Counted from the stretch's first letter, positions 7,802-15,923 are shown. The stretch: DNA of 64,000 nt from Chlamydiales bacterium (GCA_024233435.1 JACKPQ010000002.1:577586-641585), one strand, 5' to 3'. The notes: generated by a model from the sequence alone, not told the origin. Translations and numbers: made by a program.

Positions 7802-7939
7802 GTGAAAACTAAAGCTTCCATTAAAGCTGATCCGTCTAAAGGCGATAAAGTTGTTCGCCGTCGCGGACGCCTTTATATCATCAATAAAAAAGATCCAAAC
7901 CGCAAGCAGCGCCAAAAAGGGCCTGCTCTCAAAAAATAG
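7802..7939 (+). CDS. rpmJ: 50S ribosomal protein L36 (chlamydial form)
   Basis: 45 residues from a GTG start: 'KASIKADPSKGDKVVRRRG' then 'LYIINKKDPNRKQRQKG'. This is the zinc-free L36 form with the RxGRLYxINKKxPxxKxRQ core, and its length and sequence match the chlamydial L36 I know from C. trachomatis. The AGAAGGA ribosome-binding site lies 8 bases before the GTG; an out-of-frame ATG sits between them. rpmJ and rpsN (7-base gap) form a two-gene unit. Confidence 0.92.
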   Translation: MKTKASIKADPSKGDKVVRRRGRLYIINKKDPNRKQRQKGPALKK

Positions 7940-7946
7940 GTAGAAC

Positions 7947-8252
7947 ATGGCAAGACTCAGTGCATTTGCAAAAGAAAAAAAGCGACGTCACATGGTGAAA
8001 GTCAAGTGGGACAAGAGACAAGAGCTAAAGAAGATCGTCATGGACCTAGAAGCGACTCCTGAGGAAAAAGAAGTTGCTCGTATGAAGCTTAATAAGCTGC
8101 CTCGCAACTCTTCTCCGGTGCGCTTGCGCAACCGCTGCCGTCTCACAGGCCGCTCAAGAGGTTATTTACGCAAGTTTGATATGTCACGCCTTTGCTTCCG
8201 TGAATTAGCAAATAGTGGCTATCTTCCAGGTGTTTTCAAAGCATCTTGGTAA
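7947..8252 (+). CDS. rpsN: 30S ribosomal protein S14
   Basis: 101-residue S14 of the long, zinc-independent type (no CxxC pairs). The signature 'RNRCRLTGRSRGYLRKFDMSR' region near the C-terminus binds 16S rRNA in the 30S head. It follows rpmJ by seven bases, away from the main ribosomal-protein operon as in Chlamydia. The last 17 bases overlap the convergent flavin reductase gene. Confidence 0.95.
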   Translation: MARLSAFAKEKKRRHMVKVKWDKRQELKKIVMDLEATPEEKEVARMKLNKLPRNSSPVRLRNRCRLTGRSRGYLRKFDMSRLCFRELANSGYLPGVFKASW

Positions 8253-8805
8253 TCAAGTTTAAGTATCCCTCGAGCATTGCCTTGAGGGATTCTTCTTTTT
8301 TCTGATCTGTTAATTTTCCATTAGAATCAAATTGTTTGTCCGCTGATCCCAGTGTAAACTGAGTCGGATATACGAGTGTGCCCACATTTTCAAGTAGCAG
8401 GCGCAGGGCGGCAAGCCCACGAAGACCACCGAGAGCTCCGGGAGAAGCGCTAAGCAGTCCTGCAAATTTATTTTTAAAGCATATCAGGTATTCAGATTCA
8501 GATGGGTCTGGACGGGAGACCCAGTCGATAGCATTTTTTAACACTGCAGAGTAAGAGGAATTATTTTCAGGTGAGGCAATGAGCAGCCCTTGATGCTCGA
8601 GAAATAGTTTTTTTAACTTTTTGGCATTCTCGGGCAAGCCTTCATTGGCTTCTAAGTCGCCATCATAAATTGGCAGGGGAAAATCGCGCAAGTCGATGAG
8701 GGAGATACTATCTCCATCAATGAGCCTGGAAGCGCATCGAATTAATTTTTTATTTAACGATTCAGTGCGCGTGCTGCCTGCAAAAGCTAAAATTTTTGGT
8801 GTCAT
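8236..8805 (-). CDS. NADPH-dependent FMN reductase family protein
   Basis: Flavodoxin-like fold oxidoreductase (SsuE/YieF-like FMN_red family) of 189 residues. It begins 'PKILAFAGSTRTESLNKKL', where the GSTRxxSxN loop binds the FMN phosphate, and contains 'ASPENNSSYSAVLKNAIDW', the second flavin-contacting loop. It probably reduces flavins, quinones or similar acceptors in the cytosol; the substrate is unknown. The start at 8805 is chosen because it overlaps the stop of the upstream GYF-domain gene in an ATGA, and because the homology begins there. Confidence 0.85.
   Translation of the reverse strand: MTPKILAFAGSTRTESLNKKLIRCASRLIDGDSISLIDLRDFPLPIYDGDLEANEGLPENAKKLKKLFLEHQGLLIASPENNSSYSAVLKNAIDWVSRPDPSESEYLICFKNKFAGLLSASPGALGGLRGLAALRLLLENVGTLVYPTQFTLGSADKQFDSNGKLTDQKKEESLKAMLEGYLNLITKML
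8265..8302 (+). terminator. Intrinsic terminator of rpmJ-rpsN
   Basis: ATCCCTC (8265-8271) pairs with GAGGGAT (8284-8290), followed by a T-rich tail TCTTCTTTTTTC. It lies 13 bases beyond the rpsN stop, inside the 3' end of the convergent flavin reductase gene. Confidence 0.65.
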
Positions 8806-9209
8806 ATTTGTGTCATTAGTTTGTAGATATTTAACTGATCTAATGGCTGCCAATCAGGCAACTCCTCACTCCACACGTAGGTAGAATCCTGGACTTTGTC
8901 TTCGATAAAAGCTTTTTTTAGAGCCTCTAAGCTCATAGGGCCCACTTGGTTATCTCCATCGAGATAATACCAATAAGACAGGGCCGGTTTAGCTTCTAAG
9001 CTAGGTGGGCTAGGTGGCTGAGGTGCGCTTTTTTGCCTTTTCTTTGGTTTAAGAAGCATCAGGATAGAAAAGCTAATTAGGCCAAAGAAAAAGCCTAGGG
9101 TGAACCAGCGTAAGGGGTTACGCCCGCGCTTTTTTGCAAAATTAAAACTTAACGGCCCCCAGACAAAAAGTCCGCACAAAAAGCTGATTAAAAAGGTTGA
9201 TGAATCCAT
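8802..9209 (-). CDS. Membrane protein with C-terminal GYF_2 domain
   Basis: 135 residues from the ATG at 9209. Two hydrophobic helices (about residues 5-22 and 35-52) separated by a basic loop, a Pro-rich linker, then a C-terminal GYF_2-type domain: 'WYYLDGDNQVGPMSLEAL' with the W-Y-Y...GP spacing and 'W..ELPDWQPL'. GYF_2 domains bind peptides or mediate protein contacts on the cytosolic face of membrane proteins; the partner is unknown. The first ATG in frame is further upstream, but only the region after 9209 looks protein-like. It couples to the flavin reductase through an ATGA overlap. An inverted repeat sits immediately before the start. Confidence 0.7.
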   Translation of the reverse strand: MDSSTFLISFLCGLFVWGPLSFNFAKKRGRNPLRWFTLGFFFGLISFSILMLLKPKKRQKSAPQPPSPPSLEAKPALSYWYYLDGDNQVGPMSLEALKKAFIEDKVQDSTYVWSEELPDWQPLDQLNIYKLMTQI

Positions 9210-9212
9210 ATG

Positions 9213-9236
9213 CTTGAGATTATCATGAATCTCAAG
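9213..9236. promoter_or_regulatory. Inverted repeat between divergent GYF and Asp23 genes
   Basis: Perfect 9-bp arms CTTGAGATT (9213-9221) and AATCTCAAG (9228-9236) around a 6-bp centre. It lies 4 bases before the minus-strand start (9209) and 30 bases before the plus-strand start (9266). Its size and place suit an operator controlling both genes, or an mRNA hairpin over the GYF gene start. Confidence 0.4.
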
Positions 9237-9265
9237 TATAATGCAAGTAACCGTTGGGGGATAAT

Positions 9266-9700
9266 ATGCACGACCAATTCGAGAAAATGGATTCCAAAGA
9301 ACTTGTTTTTCCAGACACCGTGTTTGTGCACGATGTCGATAGCAGGGTGTTTCAGGCAATAGCTGTGCGAGCACTATCTGAAGTCGAAGGCATTGGGCTG
9401 ATTGAAGGGAGCTTATTTGATAGCCTGCTTGGACGTGAAGGGCATGAGAGAATCAAGGGGATTCATGTTGAGCAAGATCAAAAAAACCACTCTTTAAGTG
9501 TCCGCTTGGAAATTAACGTGGATTATGGTGTCTGTCTTCCTGAAAAGGCCCAAGAAATTCAGGGGATTGTTGCAAGGCGTATTACTGAGTTCACAGGACT
9601 ACATGTGGCTGCTGTGCATGTGGTTTATAAAGACCTAATTCGCGAGCTACCTGCTGAAGAAGAAGGAGCCGTTGCAGAAGAACTTGCAGAAACTGATTAA
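9266..9700 (+). CDS. Asp23/Gls24 family protein
   Basis: 144 residues with the Asp23/Gls24 (DUF322) pattern: 'VFQAIAVRALSEVEGIG' near the N-terminus, an alternating strand region 'IKGIHVEQDQKNHSLSVRLEINVDYG', and 'ITEFTGLHVAAVHVVYKDL' near the end. Gls24 proteins in Gram-positives are linked to envelope stress; in chlamydiae the role is unknown. The C-terminus is acidic. The start at 9266 is preferred because GGGGG lies six bases ahead; an upstream TTG at 9254 lacks such a site. Confidence 0.8.
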   Translation: MHDQFEKMDSKELVFPDTVFVHDVDSRVFQAIAVRALSEVEGIGLIEGSLFDSLLGREGHERIKGIHVEQDQKNHSLSVRLEINVDYGVCLPEKAQEIQGIVARRITEFTGLHVAAVHVVYKDLIRELPAEEEGAVAEELAETD

Positions 9701-9707
9701 AATTTCA

Positions 9708-9737
9708 TTGCATTCACTTGCTTAAGCGCGGTACTAT
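9708..9737 (+). promoter_or_regulatory. Promoter of the first barrel/beta-helix gene
   Basis: -35 TTGCAT (9708-9713), 18-bp spacer, -10 TACTAT (9732-9737). The expected start of transcription is within about 3 bases of the ATG at 9747, and no Shine-Dalgarno is present, so the mRNA may be leaderless. Confidence 0.5.
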
Positions 9738-9746
9738 GCCCACTTT

Positions 9747-12443
9747 ATGGGCAAAACGATAAAGGTAGCGCTAGCGCTGATTTTTCTTTCTACGCTCTGC
9801 ATGGCATCGAATGTTGCGATTCCAGGGCGCTTAATCATTAAGCACTTTGAGGCTGATGGCGTCGGTTTCAATGGAGGCTATTCCACCGTCGAAGCGATGA
9901 TGGCTGCGCCGACGTCTAATCGCCATATTCCCTTTGCTGATTTGCGCTATCATGTTTTCAATCGCGGACGTTCTGCTCTCAACGGAGGCATCGGGTACCG
10001 TTATAATATTGCAGGATCAGGCGTTTTATTTGGGATGAATGCTTATTACGATGCAAGGTGGACAACGGGTCAAACATTTAGCCAATTTGGCGGTGGACTC
10101 GAGCTGCTCTCAAGATTCATGGACTTTCGCTTCAATGGATACTTCCCAGTTAAGCGCTCTTATGAAATACGTAGCGATAAGTTTTTGGGATTTGTTGGGC
10201 ATAACATTTTAGTTGATGAGAAGAAACGCTTGGCATTAACAGGTGGCAATGGGGAAGCAGGGTTTTACTTTGCACGCTTAGGCGATCTTAAAATGTATTT
10301 AGCTGGTGGCACGTACTATTTCAAACGGCAACAATGCGTGACTAACTGGGGGAAACGTGGGCGATTGCGCTTTAGTTGGCGCGATAACATCTGGGCAGAA
10401 TTTGCTGTGCAGCGCGATGATCTTTATAAAACCAACTATCAAGGTCAAGTTGCTTTTCAGCTTCCTTTTTGGAAAAAGTCACGCAGCCGCACATGGAGCT
10501 ATTTTCCAAACTTTGAAGCGATGATGATTCAACCGCCAGTGCGCGATGAAATTATCGTGCTTTGCGACGTCAATATCTACAAGCCAGCACGTGGACCGAA
10601 CGGAGAAGTCATTCAGGTCTTTTTTGTCGATAATACCTCTAGCAGTGATGGGACATTTGAAAGCCCTTATCCTACATTAGTGCAAGCGCAGAACGCTTCA
10701 AGCCCAGGTAACATTATTTATGTTTATCCTGGAGATGGGACGACCACGGGAATGGATGCGGGTATTACCCTGCAGGCAAATCAGCCATTCTACGGGACAG
10801 GCGTTGAACAAATCGTGCGCTTGAGCGGGGGCCGCGTTCTGCCCATCCCACCGCTGTCGAGTGGCACTCCGACAATCACAAACTTAGCAGGTTCAGCAAT
10901 CACCCTTTCTACAAATAACGTTGTAAGAGGCTTTAATATTTCATCGCCAACAATGCGCGGAATAGTCGGTTCAAATCCTGGCACCATTATCGTCGACCAC
11001 GTTAACTGCAGTGGCGCTATGACAAACGGGTTAGAGCTCACAACTACAGGGGGGAGTGTTTCTCAGCTCTTTTTAACGAACTCAAGCTTTTCGACAAGTG
11101 GGATGAGCGGTGCTTTATTGTCAGCAGGTTCCAGCTCTACACTTAACACAACTGTAGAAAATAATACCTTCAATAACAACGTTAGCAACGGCTTTGCCTA
11201 TTCCAATGCAAGCACAGCCAAAGGCACTGTGACCTTTACGAATAATACATTATCGGGAAATGGCACCGATGGTGTTGATTTTGTTGGTGGAGGGGAAAAT
11301 CTCACAGCGACCATCAGCAATAACACTATTAACAATAGCGCAATGAGCGCTATTAACGTCACAAGCTCTGGGACGGCCATTGTCAACGCTACCATCAACA
11401 ATAACACCATTACTACGGCAGCTTCAGGCATCGATATTGTTTCCAACACATCAAGCACAATAACAGCGTCTCTAAATATGAACACGGTGTCAATGACCTC
11501 ATCAAACGCAATTATATTTGATAATTCATTAGGCGGCACTGCAAACGCAACAGCGACTAATAACACAATTAGCAGCAATGCTGGAAGAGGGTTTTATCTG
11601 CTTAGCGGCAATAGTGGTGTTCTAACGCTCACTATTAACGACAACACAGTGAACAGAACGAACACATTTTCTCCAGCTGCCAACAGTACAATCAATGTAA
11701 GTAGCTTTGCTAATAATGTTATCAACGCCACTGGCGGAAGTGGCATTTTTATTGATGGATCTGGGAGTGGGGCTAATCTCACCGGGACTTTTTCTGGAAA
11801 CACCATCACTGCAACAAATTATGCAGTGAATATAACCGGTTCAGACTCGAGGAATTACACACTGACATTTTCAAACAATACCCTTCAAGCAACAGGTAGT
11901 TATAATTTTAGTGCAGCCGCTTCTGACACGGCTGTTTATAGTTTTACTTTGACCGGAAATACAATTGCAAATAGTGCATCTGATGGTTTTTATATTACTG
12001 CTACTGATACTTCTGCTGTAACGCTGAGCGCATCTGGCAATACTGTAAGTGGTGGAGACAGTGCCATCTCTTTTCTAGGTCTCCAAACGGGTGGAACAGG
12101 TAACACGATCACCATTACAAACAACACGCTTGCTAATAACACTAGCCATGGAATCAATATCTTAGTTGAGAATGCATCAACCAATACCCTTACGGTGACA
12201 AGCAATACCCTGACAAACAATGCCACTTCTATTAAAACAGAAGATACATCTTCTGCTTGCTTGACCTTTACAGGAAATACCTCGAACAACAATGACTACT
12301 CAATTATCGAAGTAGCTCCATCAACACTCAATGTTGTAAGCTCAAGTGGGGATGCATCAGCTGTGCAAAGCGCTAATACTGGTTCAGGTGCTAATCCAAT
12401 TACCTTTACAGGGACGGTTGGCTTCCCTACGTCGTGTCCTTAG
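9747..12443 (+). CDS. Inverse-autotransporter-like outer membrane protein with beta-helix passenger
   Basis: 898 residues. A Sec signal peptide (about 1-20, ending C-M-A-S) is followed by a predicted outer-membrane barrel to about residue 260. It holds the inverse-autotransporter pattern 'FGMNAYYDARW', 'FGGGLELLSRFMDFRFNGYFP' (compare intimin-type 'GANLFYDYD...LGLE...LDLRANGY'). After a linker comes 'FFVDNTSSSDGTFESPYPTL', a DUF1565-like lead-in, then about 500 residues of Asn/Thr/Ser-rich right-handed parallel beta-helix (repeated N-N-T-x-x and x-I/L/V-x). With the barrel at the N-terminus the passenger would be exposed at the surface. It ends C-P, like its two paralogues (21987 and 62890). 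No LysM or Ig-like domain is seen. Confidence 0.75.
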   Translation: MGKTIKVALALIFLSTLCMASNVAIPGRLIIKHFEADGVGFNGGYSTVEAMMAAPTSNRHIPFADLRYHVFNRGRSALNGGIGYRYNIAGSGVLFGMNAYYDARWTTGQTFSQFGGGLELLSRFMDFRFNGYFPVKRSYEIRSDKFLGFVGHNILVDEKKRLALTGGNGEAGFYFARLGDLKMYLAGGTYYFKRQQCVTNWGKRGRLRFSWRDNIWAEFAVQRDDLYKTNYQGQVAFQLPFWKKSRSRTWSYFPNFEAMMIQPPVRDEIIVLCDVNIYKPARGPNGEVIQVFFVDNTSSSDGTFESPYPTLVQAQNASSPGNIIYVYPGDGTTTGMDAGITLQANQPFYGTGVEQIVRLSGGRVLPIPPLSSGTPTITNLAGSAITLSTNNVVRGFNISSPTMRGIVGSNPGTIIVDHVNCSGAMTNGLELTTTGGSVSQLFLTNSSFSTSGMSGALLSAGSSSTLNTTVENNTFNNNVSNGFAYSNASTAKGTVTFTNNTLSGNGTDGVDFVGGGENLTATISNNTINNSAMSAINVTSSGTAIVNATINNNTITTAASGIDIVSNTSSTITASLNMNTVSMTSSNAIIFDNSLGGTANATATNNTISSNAGRGFYLLSGNSGVLTLTINDNTVNRTNTFSPAANSTINVSSFANNVINATGGSGIFIDGSGSGANLTGTFSGNTITATNYAVNITGSDSRNYTLTFSNNTLQATGSYNFSAAASDTAVYSFTLTGNTIANSASDGFYITATDTSAVTLSASGNTVSGGDSAISFLGLQTGGTGNTITITNNTLANNTSHGINILVENASTNTLTVTSNTLTNNATSIKTEDTSSACLTFTGNTSNNNDYSIIEVAPSTLNVVSSSGDASAVQSANTGSGANPITFTGTVGFPTSCP

Positions 12444-13005
12444 GAAGAAGATGGGCTTTGATGGCGGTGTTGTTGGTTTCTGTCCCTTTGATGAGAGCGT
12501 AATTCCAGAAAGAATCTCGATGATTGATTTCAATGACGTAAACTTTATCTCCAAGAGAAAAAGAGCCCTTATTGAAAAGTACTTCAAAACTAAACCCGTC
12601 TGAGAGCGTGACTTGAGTATAGCCATAATGCGGTGAGGGGCTTAGCTGCGCAACAAAGGTAGAAACAGGTCCGTGATCAATTAACATCGTTCGAACTGAT
12701 TCGTTAATGCCTGGATTTTCATTTTGTATTATGAACGAGTGATCCCATTTGCAATAGTAAGTTTTGCGAAGCTTAATAGACAGGGGATCGGTCGACACCC
12801 AGTGGTAGCATTTGGACTGATCATCAGCGTGCACCTTCCATTGAGAGCCGTTTGTGAAAATTAGAACGCGATCGCCTTGATATTTGCCCGGATTGCAATA
12901 GTGGCCTTGGCGTTGTACAACGTGCTTGATGATTGGAAAAGTTTGTGTGTCGCTTGCAAATAGGCATGAGCAGGCAGTAACGAGAGCAAGAGTAAATTTG
13001 TACAT
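12427..13005 (-). CDS. Secreted hypothetical protein (W-x-x-H-A-D-D family), copy 1
   Basis: 192 residues with an N-terminal signal peptide (about 1-18; a cysteine pair C-S-C follows 'VTA', so a lipoprotein is possible). The mature part is beta-rich. Near residue 45 it has 'DRVLIFTNGSQWKVHADD', shared almost position by position with the adjacent copy at 13015, and more loosely with the protein at 58100. Function unknown. Located 9 bases downstream of copy 2 on the same strand, so they probably form an operon. The 3' end overlaps the convergent barrel gene by 17 bases. Confidence 0.7.
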   Translation of the reverse strand: MYKFTLALVTACSCLFASDTQTFPIIKHVVQRQGHYCNPGKYQGDRVLIFTNGSQWKVHADDQSKCYHWVSTDPLSIKLRKTYYCKWDHSFIIQNENPGINESVRTMLIDHGPVSTFVAQLSPSPHYGYTQVTLSDGFSFEVLFNKGSFSLGDKVYVIEINHRDSFWNYALIKGTETNNTAIKAHLLPKDTT

Positions 13006-13014
13006 TGATAATCC

Positions 13015-13617
13015 TTAGTTTTCTTGTATTAGGCTGTAGTCGGCGTTTTTCAATTTAGCAAATGACCACTGAGATTCAGATTCTCGCCCTTTAATCAAAA
13101 CAAAATCGCGATCTTTGCCATAAATGCCCTGAGAACCCACGTAAATGCGCTCTCCAGGAATGAATGAGATTTTTCGAGGAACAATCCACTCTTTTGAGTC
13201 ACTTAAGGTAACGAGTGCATACAGTGAGCTCAAAACCTCAACCTTCACAATTTTCTTAGGCTGCGCAGCATGTGCAACTAACATGACTTTTGCAGTTTCA
13301 TTTAAAGCGCGGTTATAAATTAGGAATTGGTGTTTAGGTTTACACCAAAGGCACCAATCCATGCGCGCTCGGATGTTGACAGGTTGGCCATTTTGCCACG
13401 AGCTGCACTTCCCTAGATCATCAGCGTGAATTTTCCAATGAGAGCCATCACTAAGTATGTAAACAGTATCTCCCTTAAAATCCCCATTTGTATCCCCTCT
13501 ATAGATTTGTTTGCTGACAACTTCTTGCAAAGCATCGGGATAGATCTTTTCAAAATGAGCAAAAGCACTGAGGGTTGCTGTAAAAGCCAATAGCGTAAAA
13601 ATAGCGATCTTTTTCAT
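13015..13617 (-). CDS. Secreted hypothetical protein (W-x-x-H-A-D-D family), copy 2
   Basis: 200 residues, with a clear signal peptide 'KKIAIFTLLAFTATLSAFA' and cleavage after A-F-A. The mature part shares 'DTVYILSDGSHWKIHADDLGKC' and later 'VTLSDSKEW' and 'GERIYVGS' with copy 1 ('VTLSDGFSF', 'GDKVYVIE'), so the two are tandem duplicates. Cysteines (C-x-x-C-K near residue 85) suggest a disulfide-stabilised periplasmic or surface protein. GGAG is present 6-10 bases before the ATG. Upstream gene of the pair. No family recognised. Confidence 0.7.
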   Translation of the reverse strand: MKKIAIFTLLAFTATLSAFAHFEKIYPDALQEVVSKQIYRGDTNGDFKGDTVYILSDGSHWKIHADDLGKCSSWQNGQPVNIRARMDWCLWCKPKHQFLIYNRALNETAKVMLVAHAAQPKKIVKVEVLSSLYALVTLSDSKEWIVPRKISFIPGERIYVGSQGIYGKDRDFVLIKGRESESQWSFAKLKNADYSLIQEN

Positions 13618-13662
13618 AAGTGGACTCCTTTTTCAAAGGGAGGATGCACTTTAAGAGGTTTT

Positions 13663-15480
13663 TTAGCAATTCATTTTGATTTGTTCAATATCTTTTTGCG
13701 TGATTCCCTTAACCGAAAGTAGCTCTTCATCGGAAGCAGACTTGATGTTTTTCATGCTTCCAAAGTGCTCTAGCAATCGCTTTTTCTTGATAGGCCCGAT
13801 GCCTGAAATGGTATCAAGAGCGCTTTTTGTGATTTTTTTTCCACGTTTTTTTCTGTGATGACCGATAGCCAAACGATGAGCTTCATCGCGAATAGTCTGT
13901 AAGAAGAAAAGCGCTGGCGAATGCACTGGTAAGCTAAGAGCGGTTTTGCGCGAGGGCATATAAATTCGCTCTTGCGTTAGTCCTTTTGTATGCAACGATG
14001 CTTCCTTAACTACTGAGATCACATCGCAGGAGGCAATTTCAAGCTCAGATAAGACGCTAAGAGCGATGTTCAATTGACCTTTGCCACCGTCAATCACGAT
14101 GAGATCGGGCAGGTCCTCTTCTTCTTTTGCGCGCGTAAGTCGACGTCTTAGAGCCTCTTTTAAAGCGCCGTAATCATCGGATTTGTTAACCGTTTTTATA
14201 TCGTAGAAGCGTGTGCGCTTTTTATCATAAGCACCATCAGTAAAGGCGGCCATCGCAGCGACAATATCTGTCCCTGAAATGCTTGATGTGTCAAAACATT
14301 CGATGCGCACAGGAGCGTGGTCAAGCCCTAAAACATCTTGAAGGTCTAGCAAGCGCTGCTCTTTGAGCTCTTGCTGTTGTTTCTCTCGCGTGAATTGGCT
14401 TTTGGCATTTTTCTCTGCCATTTCAAGGAGCGCTTTTTTCTTGCCTCGTTTTGGGCAGAGGAATTGGGGCTTTTCGCGATGCCATTCCGCTAAAATATCT
14501 GAAACAATCGGGCTGATTACGACCGGCAGAAGAATTTCTTCAGGAATATCAGGAGCGTTGCGGTAGTGTTGTAAAATAAAGCTTTCCCAAATTTCGACAT
14601 CGTCGGAGGCGATATGATCAAAATGATAATGCTCCGAACCGATGAGCCTGCCTTCTCGAAAAATGAGCTGCACCAAAACAATAGCCTGACCTTCTCGATA
14701 CAAATTCCAGGCATCGGCATCGGGCGCTGCTTGTTGAACAATGCTCTGGTGTGTTTCCATCACCTTTTCAACCATTTTTATTTTAGTTAAAAGGGCTCCA
14801 GCTCTTTCAAACTCTAAATTCTCCGAGGCAGCCTGCATGGTTTTTTTTAGATCATTTAAGACATCTTGGTTACGCCCACGTAAAAACTGAACAGCCCCCT
14901 TGACGTGCTCAGCATACTCTTCTTTGCTGCATTTGCGCACACAGGGGGCGCAGCATCGCTTGATGCCATAAAGCAAACAGGGGCGTGTGCGGCTCTTCAG
15001 TTCATGGTCGGAGCATTGGCGTAGAGGAAAGACCTTGCTTAAGACCTCGTAAGCTTGCCTGGCTGCGTAGGCGCTCATATACGGGCCAAAGTAAAGTCCA
15101 TCTTTTTTAGGTTTGCCTCGATAGCGCACAAGTTTAACCATGGGCCACTGATGTTTGTGATTGATCATGAGGCTGATGTATGTTTTATCATCTTTCAGCA
15201 GAACGTTATATTTAGGTTTATGGCGCTTGATGAGGGTATTTTCTAACAGGAGAGCTTCCTTTTCGCTCAATACAACAATTGTATCAATACTTGAAATCTG
15301 TTTGACCAGATGAGGGATCATTTCTCGTTCGTCGCGACCTTCGACAAAGTATTGCTTAACGCGGTTTTGCAGGTTTTTAGCCTTGCCAACGTAGAGCACC
15401 TTGTGCTTGGCATCTTTCATGATGTAGACGCCTGGCTCTTTCGGAAATTTCTTTAGTTCATCGGTATTAAATGCATTCAT
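13663..15480 (-). CDS. uvrC: Excinuclease ABC subunit C
   Basis: Dual-incision nuclease of nucleotide excision repair, recruited by UvrB at DNA lesions. The 605-residue protein has the N-terminal GIY-YIG domain ('PGVYIMKD...VLYVGKAKNL', residues about 16-38, for the 3' cut), a Cys-rich segment 'CSDHELKSRTRPCLLYGIKRCCAPC', a UVR-type helix near 205, the RNase H-like domain for the 5' cut with 'IECFDTSSISGTDIVA' and 'VIDGGKGQL', and C-terminal helix-hairpin-helix motifs ('SGIGPIKKKRLLEHFGS'). Normal length. The start overlaps the stop of the preceding HTH fragment (ATGA). The mutS gene lies upstream on the same strand. Confidence 0.95.
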   Translation of the reverse strand: MNAFNTDELKKFPKEPGVYIMKDAKHKVLYVGKAKNLQNRVKQYFVEGRDEREMIPHLVKQISSIDTIVVLSEKEALLLENTLIKRHKPKYNVLLKDDKTYISLMINHKHQWPMVKLVRYRGKPKKDGLYFGPYMSAYAARQAYEVLSKVFPLRQCSDHELKSRTRPCLLYGIKRCCAPCVRKCSKEEYAEHVKGAVQFLRGRNQDVLNDLKKTMQAASENLEFERAGALLTKIKMVEKVMETHQSIVQQAAPDADAWNLYREGQAIVLVQLIFREGRLIGSEHYHFDHIASDDVEIWESFILQHYRNAPDIPEEILLPVVISPIVSDILAEWHREKPQFLCPKRGKKKALLEMAEKNAKSQFTREKQQQELKEQRLLDLQDVLGLDHAPVRIECFDTSSISGTDIVAAMAAFTDGAYDKKRTRFYDIKTVNKSDDYGALKEALRRRLTRAKEEEDLPDLIVIDGGKGQLNIALSVLSELEIASCDVISVVKEASLHTKGLTQERIYMPSRKTALSLPVHSPALFFLQTIRDEAHRLAIGHHRKKRGKKITKSALDTISGIGPIKKKRLLEHFGSMKNIKSASDEELLSVKGITQKDIEQIKMNC

Positions 15481-15902
15481 GTACGGTGTGTGGTTATATA
15501 TTTTTGGTTAGAAGCCCGCGGATTAGGATTTGTTTGCTTAATCAGACCCTCTTGCAGAAGATTTTTGATGTATTTTTCATATAAATGTTTTTTATTTAAT
15601 TTGAACTTTTCTGCTAGTTGCTGTTTAGAATGTGGGGTGATTGCACAAAGGCGCAAGATGAGGTCAACGTGAATCTGTGGTGGTGGGCTTCTGTTTGACT
15701 TGGTAGGTTGGTCGGTGTGGATACTGTTCTGATTGAAGTAGACGCACTGTGTATCTGATGATCCATTTCTCTTTAAAGTTAACTGATGAGATCTAGTCAA
15801 AGGAGATAAGTATTCTCTTACTAGCCCGATTTGTTCTTCGATACGCTCTGATTCAACAATGCGCCCGCGTATCAGTTCTTCGATGTTAATTGGGATTGCC
15901 AT
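15477..15902 (-). CDS. Collapsed AlbA_2-type regulator: N-terminal tip plus C-terminal winged helix
   Basis: 141 residues. The first 22 ('INIEELIRGRIVESERIE') are the typical beginning of AlbA_2 (Schlafen-like) ATP-binding regulators, and the last 60 ('LILRLCAITPHSKQQLAEKF...YIKNLLQEGLIKQTNPNP...QKYITT') match the C-terminal winged helix of the same proteins. The family is normally about 400-500 residues; here the central AlbA_2 and ATPase domains are missing, replaced by about 60 low-complexity residues. The frame is still open and the stop overlaps the uvrC start (ATGA). It may be a remnant kept in frame or a mini-regulator that still binds DNA. Confidence 0.55.
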   Translation of the reverse strand: MAIPINIEELIRGRIVESERIEEQIGLVREYLSPLTRSHQLTLKRNGSSDTQCVYFNQNSIHTDQPTKSNRSPPPQIHVDLILRLCAITPHSKQQLAEKFKLNKKHLYEKYIKNLLQEGLIKQTNPNPRASNQKYITTHRT

Positions 15903-15923
15903 ATCTAGAAAAGTATAGTACTT

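Noticed and set aside
7534..7802. Replication origin near rpmH/rnpA
   Set aside because: No dnaA gene and no cluster of DnaA boxes; the interval is explained by two divergent promoters.
11198..12292. Long hydrophobic antisense frames under the first beta-helix gene
   Set aside because: They arise from the regular Asn/Thr codon pattern of the beta-helix read backwards (many Val/Leu/Ile) and have no start signals.
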